A stretch of 64,000 nucleotides of DNA from Cycas panzhihuaensis (taxonomy: Eukaryota > Cycadophyta). The stretch covers positions 174,847,741-174,911,740 of the forward strand of contig CM041465.1 of the NCBI GenBank assembly GCA_023213395.1, in the 5' to 3' direction. Below are positions 20,865 through 32,280 of the stretch, piece after piece; the first letter of the stretch is position 1; every line of letters begins with the position of its first letter. A program made the position numbers and the translations under genes. Below the pieces are notes generated by a model that had not been told where the DNA came from, searched no databases, and saw nothing but the letters and a program-made list of their open reading frames with translations.

Positions 20865-21905
20865 AATCAAAGTAATCAAATACTTGTAATAATAGGAGAT
20901 CAGGTTACAAATACATGGATAAAAGAATTAAATAATGTTGAAAACGATCACATCGTTGAAAATTGGATAACTCATAAAATAGCCATTAATCTCCTGTGTC
21001 CACTAAACAACTATATCAAAAATAATCTAGAAATAAGTATCAACCTAGTCAACTATCTTCACATGTAAATATGGACCACAATTAAAAAGTTTGGAAAAAA
21101 CCTCTCACGTGTAGATGAAGATAACAACTAGAGAATTCATAAGCAATTTATCCTTATTTCTAGCCCTATTCTCCACATCACTTCTAAAGTCGCTACTGTA
21201 AATGTCAATAGTAAATAGGGACCTAATACAAAAATATCTTATCAAATACTTTCGTCACTAAATGAATGGTCTAATAAAGAATTAACTCCTCACACTCACA
21301 GCAACAAACATGGTATGCTTACCAATGAAGGGATATCAAGTTTAACAGTTAATGATGATAGATCAGAAGAATCAAACAAAGATATAGACATCGAGTCATT
21401 CGAAAAGAATATTACAACATTATCACCTAAATATAATCCAATTTTTCCAAAAAACACTTATCCTAGAACTGTCATTTGCACTCCTTTTATCACCCTAAAA
21501 GTTGAAGAAATTGCGATGGACATCTCTACAACTCAAATGCAAAATATAATAGAAAATTGACAAAAATCTCACAAAATCAAGATACCTAATCATAATTTTG
21601 AGTGGAAGATTCCTTGTGACATCTTGACAACAATCAACCTAACAGATGAATATACCATGCCACTATCACAAAGCCAAAAGTTGTGTCAAACCCAAAGACA
21701 ATGGTCTATAATGCCATGGTTCAATAAACAATTAACGAGAATACAGGACAAAGCATCTTTTGGATCATATGTTCAACACTTCTTTTGCAACTTAAATCGA
21801 CACATGAATTTCATAAATTTATACAACATTATGCTACTCACACGAGGTCTATTTCATTCTAGTAGTCTTCGAGGATGAAGCCTTCTAAGAGGGGAGAGCT
21901 TATAA
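20865..21905 (+). pseudogene. Decayed 3' coding end of an LTR element
   Basis: Plus-strand pieces of open frame, the best at 21315-21557 (80 codons), separated by stops. Downstream, a frame reads EDEAF then EGRAYNE just before a purine-rich AAGAGGGGAGAGC (21887-21899) and an LTR-like start. Gypsy-type polyproteins often end with such an acidic-then-EG segment beside the PPT. I recognise no catalytic motif, so the family is uncertain. Confidence 0.35.
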
Positions 21906-22080
21906 TGAGCCTAATTAATATATAATTAGGCATTAATGAGTAATAATGAAGGGTAGTGTCTATTAATGATAAGTCATCCCTTCGTACAAACATTATATAT
22001 GAACTCCATTGTATTATTGAATCATCAATTCAGTAATATATTAAAATAATGTATCTTCAGATATTTTGGGTCTTTGACCA
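21906..22080 (+). repeat. Putative LTR start or short LTR
   Basis: Follows a purine tract and starts TGAGCC. Its first bases form the hairpin GCCTAATTA/ATATA/TAATTAGGC (21909-21931). A possible TATATATG near 22005. No partner LTR or right boundary was found in the window; the end given is approximate. Confidence 0.35.
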
Positions 22081-22500
22081 TATTTGCATCCTATTATGAG
22101 TCTGACTAGTCTAGGTCACCTCACAAATAGACTTATTATCATGTGAAATAATGCCAAATATATATGTAAAATAAATACCAAAACTTACAATAGATAAAAT
22201 ACTATCATAAGATTCCTCTTCAAGGTGAGGTGTCCTCTTGGAGCAACTCCTAAGGAGCAAAAGCATGGAGATCCAAAGCCAAATCAATGATCTAATCCTG
22301 AGCCAAAATGCCTTATATATAGGCAAGCAAATCTAGATTAGTGAAGTCAACCAAAATTTGGAGTTTAAGTCAGCCAGAATAAAGGATTTAAGTCAGTTAG
22401 TCTGGTTCATGAAGTTAGCCAAAATAAAGGGGTAAGGTTGGTCAATCTAGCTTTAAGAAGTTGGCTAGAGATGGGTTTAGAAATGCCATAGAGAACCCTA
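22081..22500. other. No recognised feature
   Basis: AT-rich sequence with short words AAGTCAGCCA and AAGTTAGCC repeated around 22350-22430. Nothing else supportable. Confidence 0.4.
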
Positions 22501-23640
22501 GTGAGAGGGGGTTGAAGTAGACTTCTGTTGAGTTGGAGATGGAAGGTTAGGTTGATAAAGCAGACAAAGATGAAGACATTGAGGGAGAAAGCTTGCATGT
22601 GAAAGCAAGCATGTTACAGTTGAAGGGAGAGGTTCATGAAGAGCATGTAGAATTTGAGGTAAACATTACAATCCTAACCAAGGTAGCTAATAAAAAACAC
22701 ATTGGAGTTATGCCCTGGAGACGTGGAAGTTAAGATTGAAGAGAACGTTGAGGAGGTTGCCTAAGAAGAGAAGACAGTGATGGAAGCAAATATAGAGCTC
22801 TATTGTAATAATGCTCATTTGATGGAAGGTAAGAATGTGCATGAGGAGAAAATTGAGACTAATAAGGGCACAAAGAAGAGTGTTTGCGAGGAGGAGGATG
22901 AATTAATGGCATGTGAGTTTGCTAAAGGACAAGTAGATCACAAAAGAGAATGAGAAGCAAAAGACCCTAAGTGGGTAGAAGGAAAGGATGAGAACAACAA
23001 GGAGGATATAGTTGAGAAGGCTACATGTATGTGTCTAGAAGACAATGTGAGTAGGAGCCTATTAAGGGAAGGCTCATAGTGATGGAGGAGGAGCATATCT
23101 GCTTGGTGAAGAAAGTAGATATGATAGCAGCCAATGACAATAAATAAAATGGGCAGATAAACATTCTGGATAAAATTATGAAAAAAATTGTAGAGGTGGA
23201 GACCATAGAAGAGATGAAGGGGCTTGAAGAGGTGAAGAAGATAGAGATGAAGAAGAAGAATTCAAGGAGTGGCCCTGAATCTATATTGCCTTGTCTGGCT
23301 TTTGGCATGGAAAGTGTTGGGAAGATCTCACAAGAATAGGTAAAAGACAAAGGAAAAATTCAAGTGGAAGGCATAAATTATTGAAGAGTGATACGTTGAC
23401 TATCTTAGCGTAGCCATTTATGAATGTTTCTGCTAGGAGAAGAGAGTAGAAGTTTCATGATCTATGTGATTATTTGAAGATTAGATGAGAGGTCCAACAT
23501 GAAGAGTCCAGGATGGAAATGCAGTGTAAGTAAAAGAGTTTGAGGACAAGAGGAGGGGGCCTGAGAAGAAAATTGCTACTAGAGGAAGATCATGGAATTT
23601 TATTTGATCCTGGAGGATCATTTCCATTTTAAAATTTAAG
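22501..23640 (+). pseudogene. Glu/Lys-rich decayed frame
   Basis: A purine-rich strand whose plus frames read acidic and lysine-rich peptides, such as EEDELMACEFAKGQVDH and KWVEGKDENNKEDIVEKATC, broken by stops. It could be the remnant of a gag tail or an additional ORF of an LTR element. No domain recognised. Confidence 0.3.
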
Positions 23641-23953
23641 TAGGATGTAGCGATTGTAGATGGGAGTATCTGTCAGAATAAAGATCATTAGTGATTTTTA
23701 TTGATTTTTTTGATTTTTGAGATAGAGTTACAGCAACATAGGAGGTGTAGTTGAAGCTGCCTAATAAGGAAGAAAATAGTAAGAAAGAAAATAGGATGAA
23801 GATTAGTGTTGCGGTAGGTGCTAGTACAATTGAGACTATTTTTGAAAATAGAACTTTGTAAAAGAAAAGAATATCATAGGCATAACAGAAGTGTAGAAGG
23901 TAGAAGCCAAGCATTTGAGCAAGAATTCAAATTTTCATAACAAGGGGATAATG
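23641..23953. other. Unassigned spacer ending in a purine tract
   Basis: Purine-rich sequence ending CAAGGGGATAATGA (23940-23953), which could be a PPT for the repeat that follows. Confidence 0.3.
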
Positions 23954-25440
23954 ATGTAACAACATCTTTACAACTGCAAGTATTTGAGAGAAAATACTCA
24001 GTACAGTTTTATTGTCAAGCGGACTCATGGGATAGACATCACAAGTATGCGCATCACAGATGAGTGATTTGCAGTTGGAGCACTGCAAGAGGCAAGTTGA
24101 GTAAGAAATGAAGACGCAAGGGCGAACTCACAACTCACATCTCATAGTTGCAAGCTAGAAAAAAAAAACTTTGAGGAAAGCATAAGTTCTGAGTATTAGT
24201 GAGACTCACATCTCACAACTTGCAAGTTGGAAGTAAACAGAGTGTAGCCAAAGTGCAAGTTTCCCATGACACGAATTTTTATCTCACAACTCATATCTCA
24301 TAGTTTTGTAAGGAGATGTCTCATGAAAGGAATTCAAGAATTGCGACAAAAAGCAATGACGAGTTACGAGATCAACGAGTAAATGAGGTGTAATAGATTG
24401 TGGTCATCAGATCAAGACATGTGGCCACATCAGATGTTATTTGCAAGTAGGCCAATCATTTGGAGGAGAGATGGCAAAGGATGGAGGTTATGCAAGTAAG
24501 TGAAGTGCAATGGAGCAATAGTCATTGATTTAAGAGACACTGGCAAGGATGTATGGGCTTCATGTTGAGAGCACTCGCAATGAACTACAAGTATGAAAGA
24601 TAGAAGAATTAAGAAAGTTGCAAGTGAAGAAAATGCAAAGTGAATCAAAGGCGAACATGTGGCAGTGATTCGTAGGAGTAGAGACTCGCAAAATGAATTG
24701 GAAGATGAAGCAGTCGTTGAGCACCTGTAGAGGAGTAATTGCAGAGGCTACTAGTAGGTGTGTTTGAATGAAGCCAAGTTGAATGCATCAATGGGAAGGC
24801 CGTTAGAAACTAATAGGTTAAATACAAAGGAGCTCACTCAAGTAAGAGCTCTTGGCAAGAGATTCTAGTAAAGAACTTTGGCCTTGGGAGCAAGAGAAGA
24901 GGAAAGAAGGAAAGAGGAGAATCGTTGCAGTGTGGTAGACTCAAGAAGAAGAAGAGTAAGGCTAAGAGTTATAGAAGGAGAAGATGCATAGAAGTGCCGA
25001 TAGAGGCAATGCACGAGTAGTTGTAGAGTGACGAAAAGTTGTCTGAAGTGCAAAGCATTGATAGAGGTAGCATTGTCTAATTGCATGATTCAATAGAGTA
25101 ATACTGAGTTAAAAGAGTTGTGAAGATGCCTATTGAGGCATAGAGTGGGAAAGGAGAAGAGAGAGAAGGCCTATTAAAGTGGTCGACAATGAATGTGATC
25201 AAGAGGGCTGAATGTATGGTTGTTATCTATTCTTCTATGTATAGGGAAGTGTTTGTAGACACTTCTTTGTTCTTGTGGGTTCATGTATATTGGATGTAAT
25301 ACCTCCATTGTATAATAGAAAGGAGTTCTATCCCCACCCCATTAGTTAAATATCCTAGTTGTAATGTCCACTGGACATGTGTGTATGTGGTGTTGAGTTG
25401 TGTGCTTGATTGGCATCTAGTAGGCACTCTGCATCAATCA
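23954..25440 (+). repeat. Possible long LTR or unclassified repeat
   Basis: Begins TGTAACAACATC after a purine tract; one possible end is CTCTGCATCA at 25440. It contains imperfect copies of CTCACAACTCACATCTCATAG near 24130-24310, and near the right end CTATGTATAGGGAAGTG, which could be a TATA region. There is no partner copy in the window, so the LTR idea is weak. Scattered frames have no family match. Confidence 0.3.
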
Positions 25441-25869
25441 CCTTCAAACTTTACAATCCTAGTTCTTCAATTAGTTCCACCACTAGTGCCAAGAGATTCT
25501 ATAGTAGCATCTGCACCATTGGTGATATATGCATTGTCAACTTAGGCACAACTAGAGGAATCTAAGGGTTATCTTAACACCTTACTATTGAGTGAACCTT
25601 TAGATAAGGTTTTGAATGGACATACAAGTATCTTGAACATTTCAAGAAGTTTGCACCTAACATAGGCAACACGACATAGTATCGTGCCAAACACTACTAT
25701 TGTACATCATATATAGGAAGGGCATAGTCAAATCAATCCTACTTCATGTGACACTTCTTTAGTGCCCATCCAAACACTTTTCAAGGCACCCCTATTTATA
25801 GTCACTGACAAGATACCTAGAGGTTTCCCATCAACAACTGTCTTGTACAAGCAACCAATGGTCATCATG
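25441..25869. other. Flank of element F, unassigned
   Basis: 430 bp that continue at 48880-49085 when F is removed. No motif recognised. The 5 bp next to F are TCATG. Confidence 0.4.
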
Positions 25870-26219
25870 TGATGTGCCTTCAAGCCTGAGGACAGATGTT
25901 ATTTTAAGATTGGGTAAGAGAATTCCTCTAGGTCTGTACATGGATAGAAATTCTAGGCCTAAGCTAGAAAAGAGAATGATAAACTTATCTCTTCATTGAT
26001 TTTCTTTGAAGAATAGCATACATATTTATACAGACTCCAGATTGTTGTATGCAGGACGCATAGGTGTTACATGCAGGATGTGTCATCTATGTACCTAACT
26101 ATTAATTAAGTCCTTTAAGTACCCTATAAGTGATACATAAAAGAACCTAAAGAACTTTATGAATACTAGGACTACACACATACATTATGATTACTAGGCC
26201 TATACATAAATATTTATCA
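25870..26219 (-). repeat. 3' LTR of gypsy F
   Basis: 350 bp; next to it, 26220-26235 read as GTGAGCAAGGAGGAAA on the minus strand, the PPT. Confidence 0.88.
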
Positions 26220-27620
26220 TTTCCTCCTTGCTCACAAAGAAATTGGCCCCAATTTCTATTGTAGATGGGGACACTGAGCTTGGAGAACAACTTTAGAAAC
26301 CCATTTGGCTTTGGTGGGGAGAGTGCCTTTCTTCCCAATGAGATATGTAATCGTAGTCTGCTGCCTAGTTGTTTACTTCCGAGTGTCGAGGATGGTGTCT
26401 TCTTGGAGGAGTCGCTGAAAATCGAGAATTGTATCAAGTGGATGCATAACTGCTAGTTCATCTTCGAGTTGTGGTGTCTCATACAATTTGAGTTGGCTGG
26501 CATTGATGACATCGTGAATACCCAAATATGTAGGCAGGTCTAGTCAGAAAGCATTTGGTCGAATAGCTTGAAGTATAGTATAAGGACCATAATGGTTAGG
26601 TTCAAGCTTATTGTGGTGCTTAAATCTCCTGCGGTCCAACTGAAGCCAAACTTTGTCATCGACTTGGGAGGAAGCTTTGGAGCAATGTTGATCCTGAATT
26701 GCTTTATATTTGGTTTGTGTCTGGTGGAGTATTTGTGGGATTGTGGAGTGTAGTTTATCCATGTGGTCAATAAAGGAGGTTGCTTTTTGTTGTTCTTTAT
26801 GTTCGTGGACCATGACGAAAGAAGGGACTGCAAGTGGAAGTTCATAAGGGGCAAGTGGCTAATATCCATAACACACTTCGAATTGAGAGTGGCCAATGGA
26901 AACATGAGTTGCTCGATTATAACTATGTTGGATATAGTGATGTGAGTCACACTATCTAGTGTTGTGCTAGTAGATACAGAGTGCACGTACCAATGTCATA
27001 TTAACCACGTTTGTTTGGCCATTAGTTTGGGGTGGAAGGAGGTGGAAAACTTTCGTTGGTAGCTAAGCATTTTCCACAGAGATTGCTAGAAATAACTGAG
27101 AAAATGATTATCTCTATTAGAAATTATAGAGAGCGAAAGGCCATAGTGGGTCCAGATGTGTTGAAAAAATAATTTGACAGCCTGAGGTATGGAGATGTCT
27201 TTGTTGCAGGGGATGAAAACAACCATTTTGGAAAAATGGCAAACAATGACAAAAATGTAGTCATGGTCATGCTAAGTTATGGGTAACCCATTGACGAAGT
27301 CCATTGAAATTGATTCACATGGTCGAATGGGGACTGGAAGAGGTTGATAAAGTCCAAGCTTTTGATTAGAGGGCTTGGATTGGTTGCACAAAGGGCAACA
27401 TCAAATATAATCCTGCATTGTCTTTTGCATGGATGGCTAGTAGAAGTAACATTGTAGATGTTGAAGTGTTTTATGCGTCCCAAAATGTCCACCATACATC
27501 GATGAATGAGCCTCCTTGAATAGTTGTTGTCATGGTGCTCCCATAGGTACACAAAGTCAATTAAGTTCGTATACGAGACCTTTTTTAATGTGATAATCTA
27601 GAAAACATTCTAGATTAGTT
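26220..27620 (-). pseudogene. Gypsy F integrase and C-terminal tail
   Basis: From right to left: a zinc-module remnant near 27390, then SMDFVNGLP with the first Asp near 27290, FVIVCHFSKMVVFIPC, and SNRDNHFLS with the second Asp near 27110. VWLQLDRRRF and LEPNHYGPYTILQAI form the GPY module (26560-26660), followed by a tail reading ILDTRKQTTRQ near 26380. Stops and frame changes are common. Integrase would insert F's cDNA. Confidence 0.78.
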
Positions 27621-28202
27621 TGTGTGGGATGAGACAAGGTAGATATTATAGGCCCAAACTGTGGGGCATAAGGGAACAAATGTTGTCATTTAGAATATCT
27701 GCTAAAGATGATGTCTAAAAAGGTAGCCAAGGTGTGGATTGGAGGTTGGCTAAGAAAGTTAACTACTTTGTTGGACACCCCTTTTTTATATTTGATCACA
27801 AGCTGAAATTGTTGTATGTAGGAGGCCCATTTGAGGTGTCGATGCTCCTAGATTTTAGATTGGGAGTTTAGAAATTGTAGAGGTTGGTGATCATCATGAA
27901 CAATATTTTCTTTCTCAAGGAGAAAATGTTGCCAATGGTGGAGGGCTTGTACTAGGGCATAAAATTCTTTATCATAAATACTGTAAGTGAGTTTGGCTTA
28001 AGAAATTGTTATAGAATGATAGGCTATTGGGTGTCCTCCCTGCTTAAGAACAATGTTAAGGGCAAATTGGGAAGCATTGGTCTTGAGTTCAAAACACTGA
28101 TTAAGGTCAGGGAGATGGAGAACTAGTGTGATCCATAAGGCAATTTTGAGTTTTTGAAAAGCTACTTCAACAGAGGGATTCTATACAAAATCCTTGGTAC
28201 TT
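27621..28202 (-). pseudogene. Gypsy F RNase H
   Basis: Minus frames read FELKTNASQFALNIVLKQGG, HPIAYHSITIS and YDKEFYALVQALHHW. The first catalytic Asp of the TDAS motif is Asn here, another G-to-A change. Decayed further toward the integrase. Confidence 0.75.
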
Positions 28203-28790
28203 TCAGTTAAGGATGTTGAGGGGATGTGCAATGCTAGAAAAGTGGGAAATAAATTTTTTGTAAAAGTTGATACTGCCAAGAAAACTTTTGAGCTTGATGA
28301 GAGTAGAAGGTGTGGGCCAATTTCGAATGATGTGGACCTTTTCTAGATCAACGTGAATGCTAGCCTCTTCGATGATGAATTCCAGGTATGATATGGATTG
28401 TTGTGCAAAGAAACATTTCTTCAACTTGGCTTTGAGTTGATGTTGTCGTAATAAATCCATTACTATGTCAACATGTTGAAGATGCTCTTCGAAGGTGTTG
28501 TTGAAGATTAGAATGTCATCGAGATATGCAATGACAAATTTGCCTAAGTGGGGGCTAAAATATCATTGATAAGTCGCATAAAGGCGATGGGGCCATTAGT
28601 TAAGCCAAAGGGCATAACTAACCATTTATAGAGGCCATATTGAGTCTTGAATGTTGTCTTCCAAGTATTACAAACTCTGACAAGAACCTGATGATAATTG
28701 GAAGCCAAGTCGATTTTAGTAAAGTATTTGGCTCCTTTGAGATGATCGAGCAAATTCTCAATGCGAGGAAGTGGATATCAATTTTTGATG
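28203..28790 (-). pseudogene. Gypsy F reverse transcriptase
   Basis: YFTKIDLASNYHQVLV holds the first catalytic Asp. KWLVMPFGLTNGPIAFMRL and AYLDDILIFNN, with YLDD, lie across a one-base shift near 28545. The connection reads KLKSFLGSINFYKKFI. Short frames cover most of the domain. Confidence 0.85.
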
Positions 28791-29265
28791 GTGATTTTGT
28801 TAAGAGCTTGGGAATCGATACATAGGCACCGCTCTATCTTTTTCTGGAATTAGGATTGTAGGGGAGCCAAAAGGGGAATAACTTGGTTGAATTTTATCTT
28901 CATCAATCAATTGGGTAAGTTGTCGCTCCAATTTAGCATGGGTGAGAAGAGTGGTGCAATAGGGAACTTGATTGGGAAGGGGAGACCCTAGAACAATATC
29001 AATGGAATGTTGGATAGCTCGTATTGGAGGAAGACCTTTAGGTTTTGCGAAGACATCATAGCATGCATCTAAAAGAGCTCTTATTGAATTTGGTGGAATT
29101 TTATTACAATTTTCCTTTTCATCTTGACGAATTACACAAAGTGCCATTTTCTTGGATGTGCTAGCTAGTTTGACTATAAGATTCCTAGTGATGAGAGCTA
29201 ATGATGGAGAAGCATTGGTTGCAAAAGTAAGCTTGTATGCTTTCCCATTTTGGTGAAGCGTATAA
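28791..29265 (-). pseudogene. Gypsy F pre-RT linker
   Basis: Reads IQHSIDIVLGSPLPNQVPYC, ERQLTQLIDEDKIQPSYSPF and GSPTILIPEKD, the usual entry into gypsy RT. Further right, NGKAYKLTF follows directly on F's protease (46461 onward) once G is removed. Confidence 0.82.
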
Positions 29266-29270
29266 GTATT

Positions 29271-30140
29271 TGTGTACCGTGCACCTATCCATTACATCAT
29301 TGCTCTTAATGAACTATGCAAGCACAAGGAACAATCTATATGATGTAAAGCATGATATTATTGCAATAAGGAACTGCGCCTGGTCCTCTCACAACCAGAC
29401 GCAGACCCGATAGTACACAGAAGATAGACGGCTAACCGATTTACACCAAGAGAAGAATTATACGCCAAAGAGTATCTTGGCCGACTACCTTCTACTATAC
29501 ACAAAACATACATCTCGTCCATTACCTTTTTCCTTTAAATATATGATTCCCAACGGCCTCAACCGTAATAAGTTATAATGAGTACAACGGTTAATTCCCA
29601 TCTATACAAAACATAATTTATTAAAACAATATTATTTAATAGACTACGATCTGCTCGCAATCCCATCTTGGATCACAATCAGCTTGCGATCTTGACTCCA
29701 ACCACGATCTACTCGTGATCTCAGCCAGACTACGATCTGCTCACGATCTTGACTCCAACTACGATCTGTTCGCAATCTCGACCTGATTCGCGATCTGCTC
29801 GCAATCTCGGCCTACATCCCGATCTACTCGCGACCTTAGCCCGAATTGCGATCTACTCGCAATCTCGGCTCGAATCGCGATCTGCTCGTAATCTCGACTC
29901 AAATCGTGATCTGCTCGCAATGTCTGTCCAAGTCGCGACTTGCTCACAGTCTTTACTTGAATTGCAATCCGCTCACAATGTCAATCAAACAACCGCGATT
30001 TGCTCATGTCCAAACAAACTACAATCTGCTCGTAGTCCAAACAGACTACAATCTGCTCGTAGTCCAACCAGCTCATAATTACTCGCGATCTAATCACAAA
30101 AATCTTTACAAATTTGTGTATGCCTTTTTGCCCCCACATA
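29271..30140 (-). repeat. 3' LTR of gypsy G
   Basis: 870 bp with TGTGTACCGTGCACC at the left edge. The right edge ends CATA; the partner ends CACA, so the last base pair changed. GCCGAC at 29480-29485. Confidence 0.88.
29645..30105 (-). repeat. Tandem array inside G LTR
   Basis: About 15 imperfect units of 25-32 bp built on CGATCTGCTCGCAATCTCG plus a variable AACCCGAAT-like linker. The partner LTR carries the same array at 38740-38949 and 46239-46410, with a different unit number. Confidence 0.85.
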
Positions 30141-30289
30141 TCTCCCCAGTCAAAATTTCAACAAGTGTTCATACTTGTTTACAATTTTTTTTTCCTAGTC
30201 CTTCCCCCCCTCCCCCCCCCCCCCCGCTTCAAAAAACAACAATCATTGTCTACATCTCACTCAGTTCTCTGTGCAGCAGGTTCATCGCC
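30141..30289 (-). other. PPT and C-rich tract of gypsy G
   Basis: 30141-30151 reads GACTGGGGAGA on the minus strand, the PPT. About 60 bp inward, plus-strand runs of 7 C and 14 C (30204-30225) give a long G tract on the element strand. Confidence 0.7.
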
Positions 30290-31935
30290 TGACGTATGTA
30301 ATTTGTATCAGGTCAGCAAATAGTCGGCGAAATCTTGACTCCCTACGAACGATAATGATCTACCATGATCGCTATGTCTCGAAGTGTATCGAGTTGTGCC
30401 AAAGTTGGTTTTTCCCCCCCTTATGTAACTTGGGAACTTCCTCCTTGGCCTCATCATGCATCTTTTCCATTCTTGCTAAGTCTTGGCGTAAATGATAGAT
30501 TCGCGACCAAAATTGATTTGCATGCTGTGCTTCCTCCTTGGTCTCTAAAATCCATGCGCCTAGCTTGAAAATTACTTCTTGTAACCCCAGAGGAATCTCC
30601 TGCTGAAAATGACTTTTGAACTACTGTACCTTTGAAGGAATCTCATCCGTATTTTTGACCCATAACAGAATAAATTCCTTCAAAAATTGTAATTGGGCCT
30701 CTGCCGTTGCCAATTTATCCTCCAAACTTTGGATTCTTTGCATATCCGGCGGCAGTCTCTGATTTCGCTATTCCAACTCTGTCACCAATTGCCTCGTCAC
30801 CCTTTCCAGAAAAGAGGTTTTCCATCGAGAAACATCCTGCGGGTCACAATGTAATAGATCCACACCCTCTTCCAGATAATCCTTTGACTGATTAAATTCA
30901 ACTTCTGTTGGTTGATTGTTCAACACCTCTAGAATTTCTTGTTGTCTCTTCTCTGCCGCCTACTTCCTTCTTTTCTGCTTTTCTTCCTCTTCATACTTTA
31001 GAGGCTCAACCGATCTTGGATTCTTCTGCTCTAGTTCTTTCATGGTAGGTTCTTCTTCTACCTTTCTCTTCCCCTCCCTTATTTCCGCCTTCAATTTCTT
31101 CTTTTCTTTTTGCTTCTCTACTGGTTGTTGTACAATTTCTTCTATCCGTGGCTTCCTTTCCACTTCTTCTTCAACCTTTACACTCGAATGGGGGGTGCTA
31201 GCCTGCCAACATGCTTGAAGCCATGCAGTGACTTGCTTCTGCAGCTCTGCCAACTGCGATGTACCTCTTCCACGATCCCTTGAATATAATTTTGTCCACT
31301 TAGCCAAGAGAGGTTGTCCTCTTTCCCCACTAGTAGCTCTCACCGCCTCCTAATTCCGTGAAAATTTTGCAGCAACGAACTTGGCCTAGTTGAATTTCTG
31401 TCCTTCAGTGACTTTAATCAGCATTGTTCGGAGATGGGTTGGTACAAATAAATTTTTCTGGCCAAGAATGATCCTCGTGAAGACGAAATGTGCGATCCAA
31501 TGCATTTTCTTAGACGCAATGCCTGGAATGCAGATTCCTGAAGAAGTAACATCCGATTCTTTGGCTCCAATCTCCTACGCCGCTTGTTCTCGCGATATCT
31601 GTTTATCCTTGGGGATATCCAGGCCTTCATTCGGTAATCCAGTCACCCTAGCAATTGCATCCGCGGAGCAATCCAACAGAGATAGTTGCCGTATTACTAG
31701 CGCCATCAATGTTGGTAAAAAGCTATACACATTCGGAAGCACTCCCACCAATACATATCAGTCGAGACCGGCAACGATCACCTTCTTCCTACATTCGTCT
31801 TCTGGTTGCATGTCGTGCCATTGCCTTCGAATTTGTTCATCATTAGATCCGCGGACTGTCATCCTTTGTCACTCTGTCGCCATTGCTTGTTTTTTCGGCT
31901 TCTCCTTCTCTTCCAACTTGCTATAACCTATTTTC
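30290..31935 (-). pseudogene. Additional ORF of gypsy G, sense, downstream of pol
   Basis: In G's own direction a frame of about 500 codons with some stops and shifts runs from near 31935 to 30410. The first half is globular: LPTLMALVIRQLSLLDCS, DAIARVTGLPNEGLDIPKD and GICIPGIASKKMHWIAHFVF. The second half is a Glu/Lys/Gln-rich probable coiled coil (30960-31250), then LEDKLATAEAQLQFLKEFIL and QHANQFWSRIYHLRQDLARM. There is no RT, IN or zinc motif. Plant Tat/Athila elements often carry extra ORFs there. The ATGLP-like stretch faintly recalls plant transposon ORFs of unknown function. No function is claimed. Confidence 0.6.
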
Positions 31936-32280
31936 CTCTTAATAACTGTCAAGGACTAGTGCATTAATTCAGCTCGTCACCTTCCCTCTAGTCACAATCA
32001 TGGAAAGTCAGTTACCCAAGATTGCGATCATGCCTCTTAATAACGGTCACCCTTTTTAATGATCGTGCGGCTTTAATTGCCTTATCACGTCAAGATTCTT
32101 TAATAATGACTTTAACTCTGTATTTAATACGGTCACCTCAAAACCCTTCACCATGTTTATCTACCATGGTTGCCGCTTTCGAGGTCGCTTTCGCTTTCTC
32201 ATGATTGCCTACTCATGATGGCGCCATTACTATCCCATATTTTGCATCAATTTTTTTTTTTAATATTCTTTGCGCAAGGT
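31936..32280. other. Spacer between pol and additional ORF of G
   Basis: Words TAATAACGGTCACC and TAATGATCGTG recur several times (31940-32130). No coding motif. Confidence 0.4.

Noticed and set aside
24430-25086. Minus-strand frames near 24430-24648 and 24865-25086
   Set aside because: Leu/Ser/Thr-rich frames opposite purine-rich DNA, a common chance pattern; no motif.
30204-30225. C-rich run as a telomere-like or satellite feature
   Set aside because: A simple homopolymer next to a PPT; length may also be a sequencing estimate.
31390-31926. Open plus-strand frame of 178 codons
   Set aside because: Antisense to the additional ORF of gypsy G, whose minus-strand reading has better composition and continues on both sides; no motif in the plus frame.
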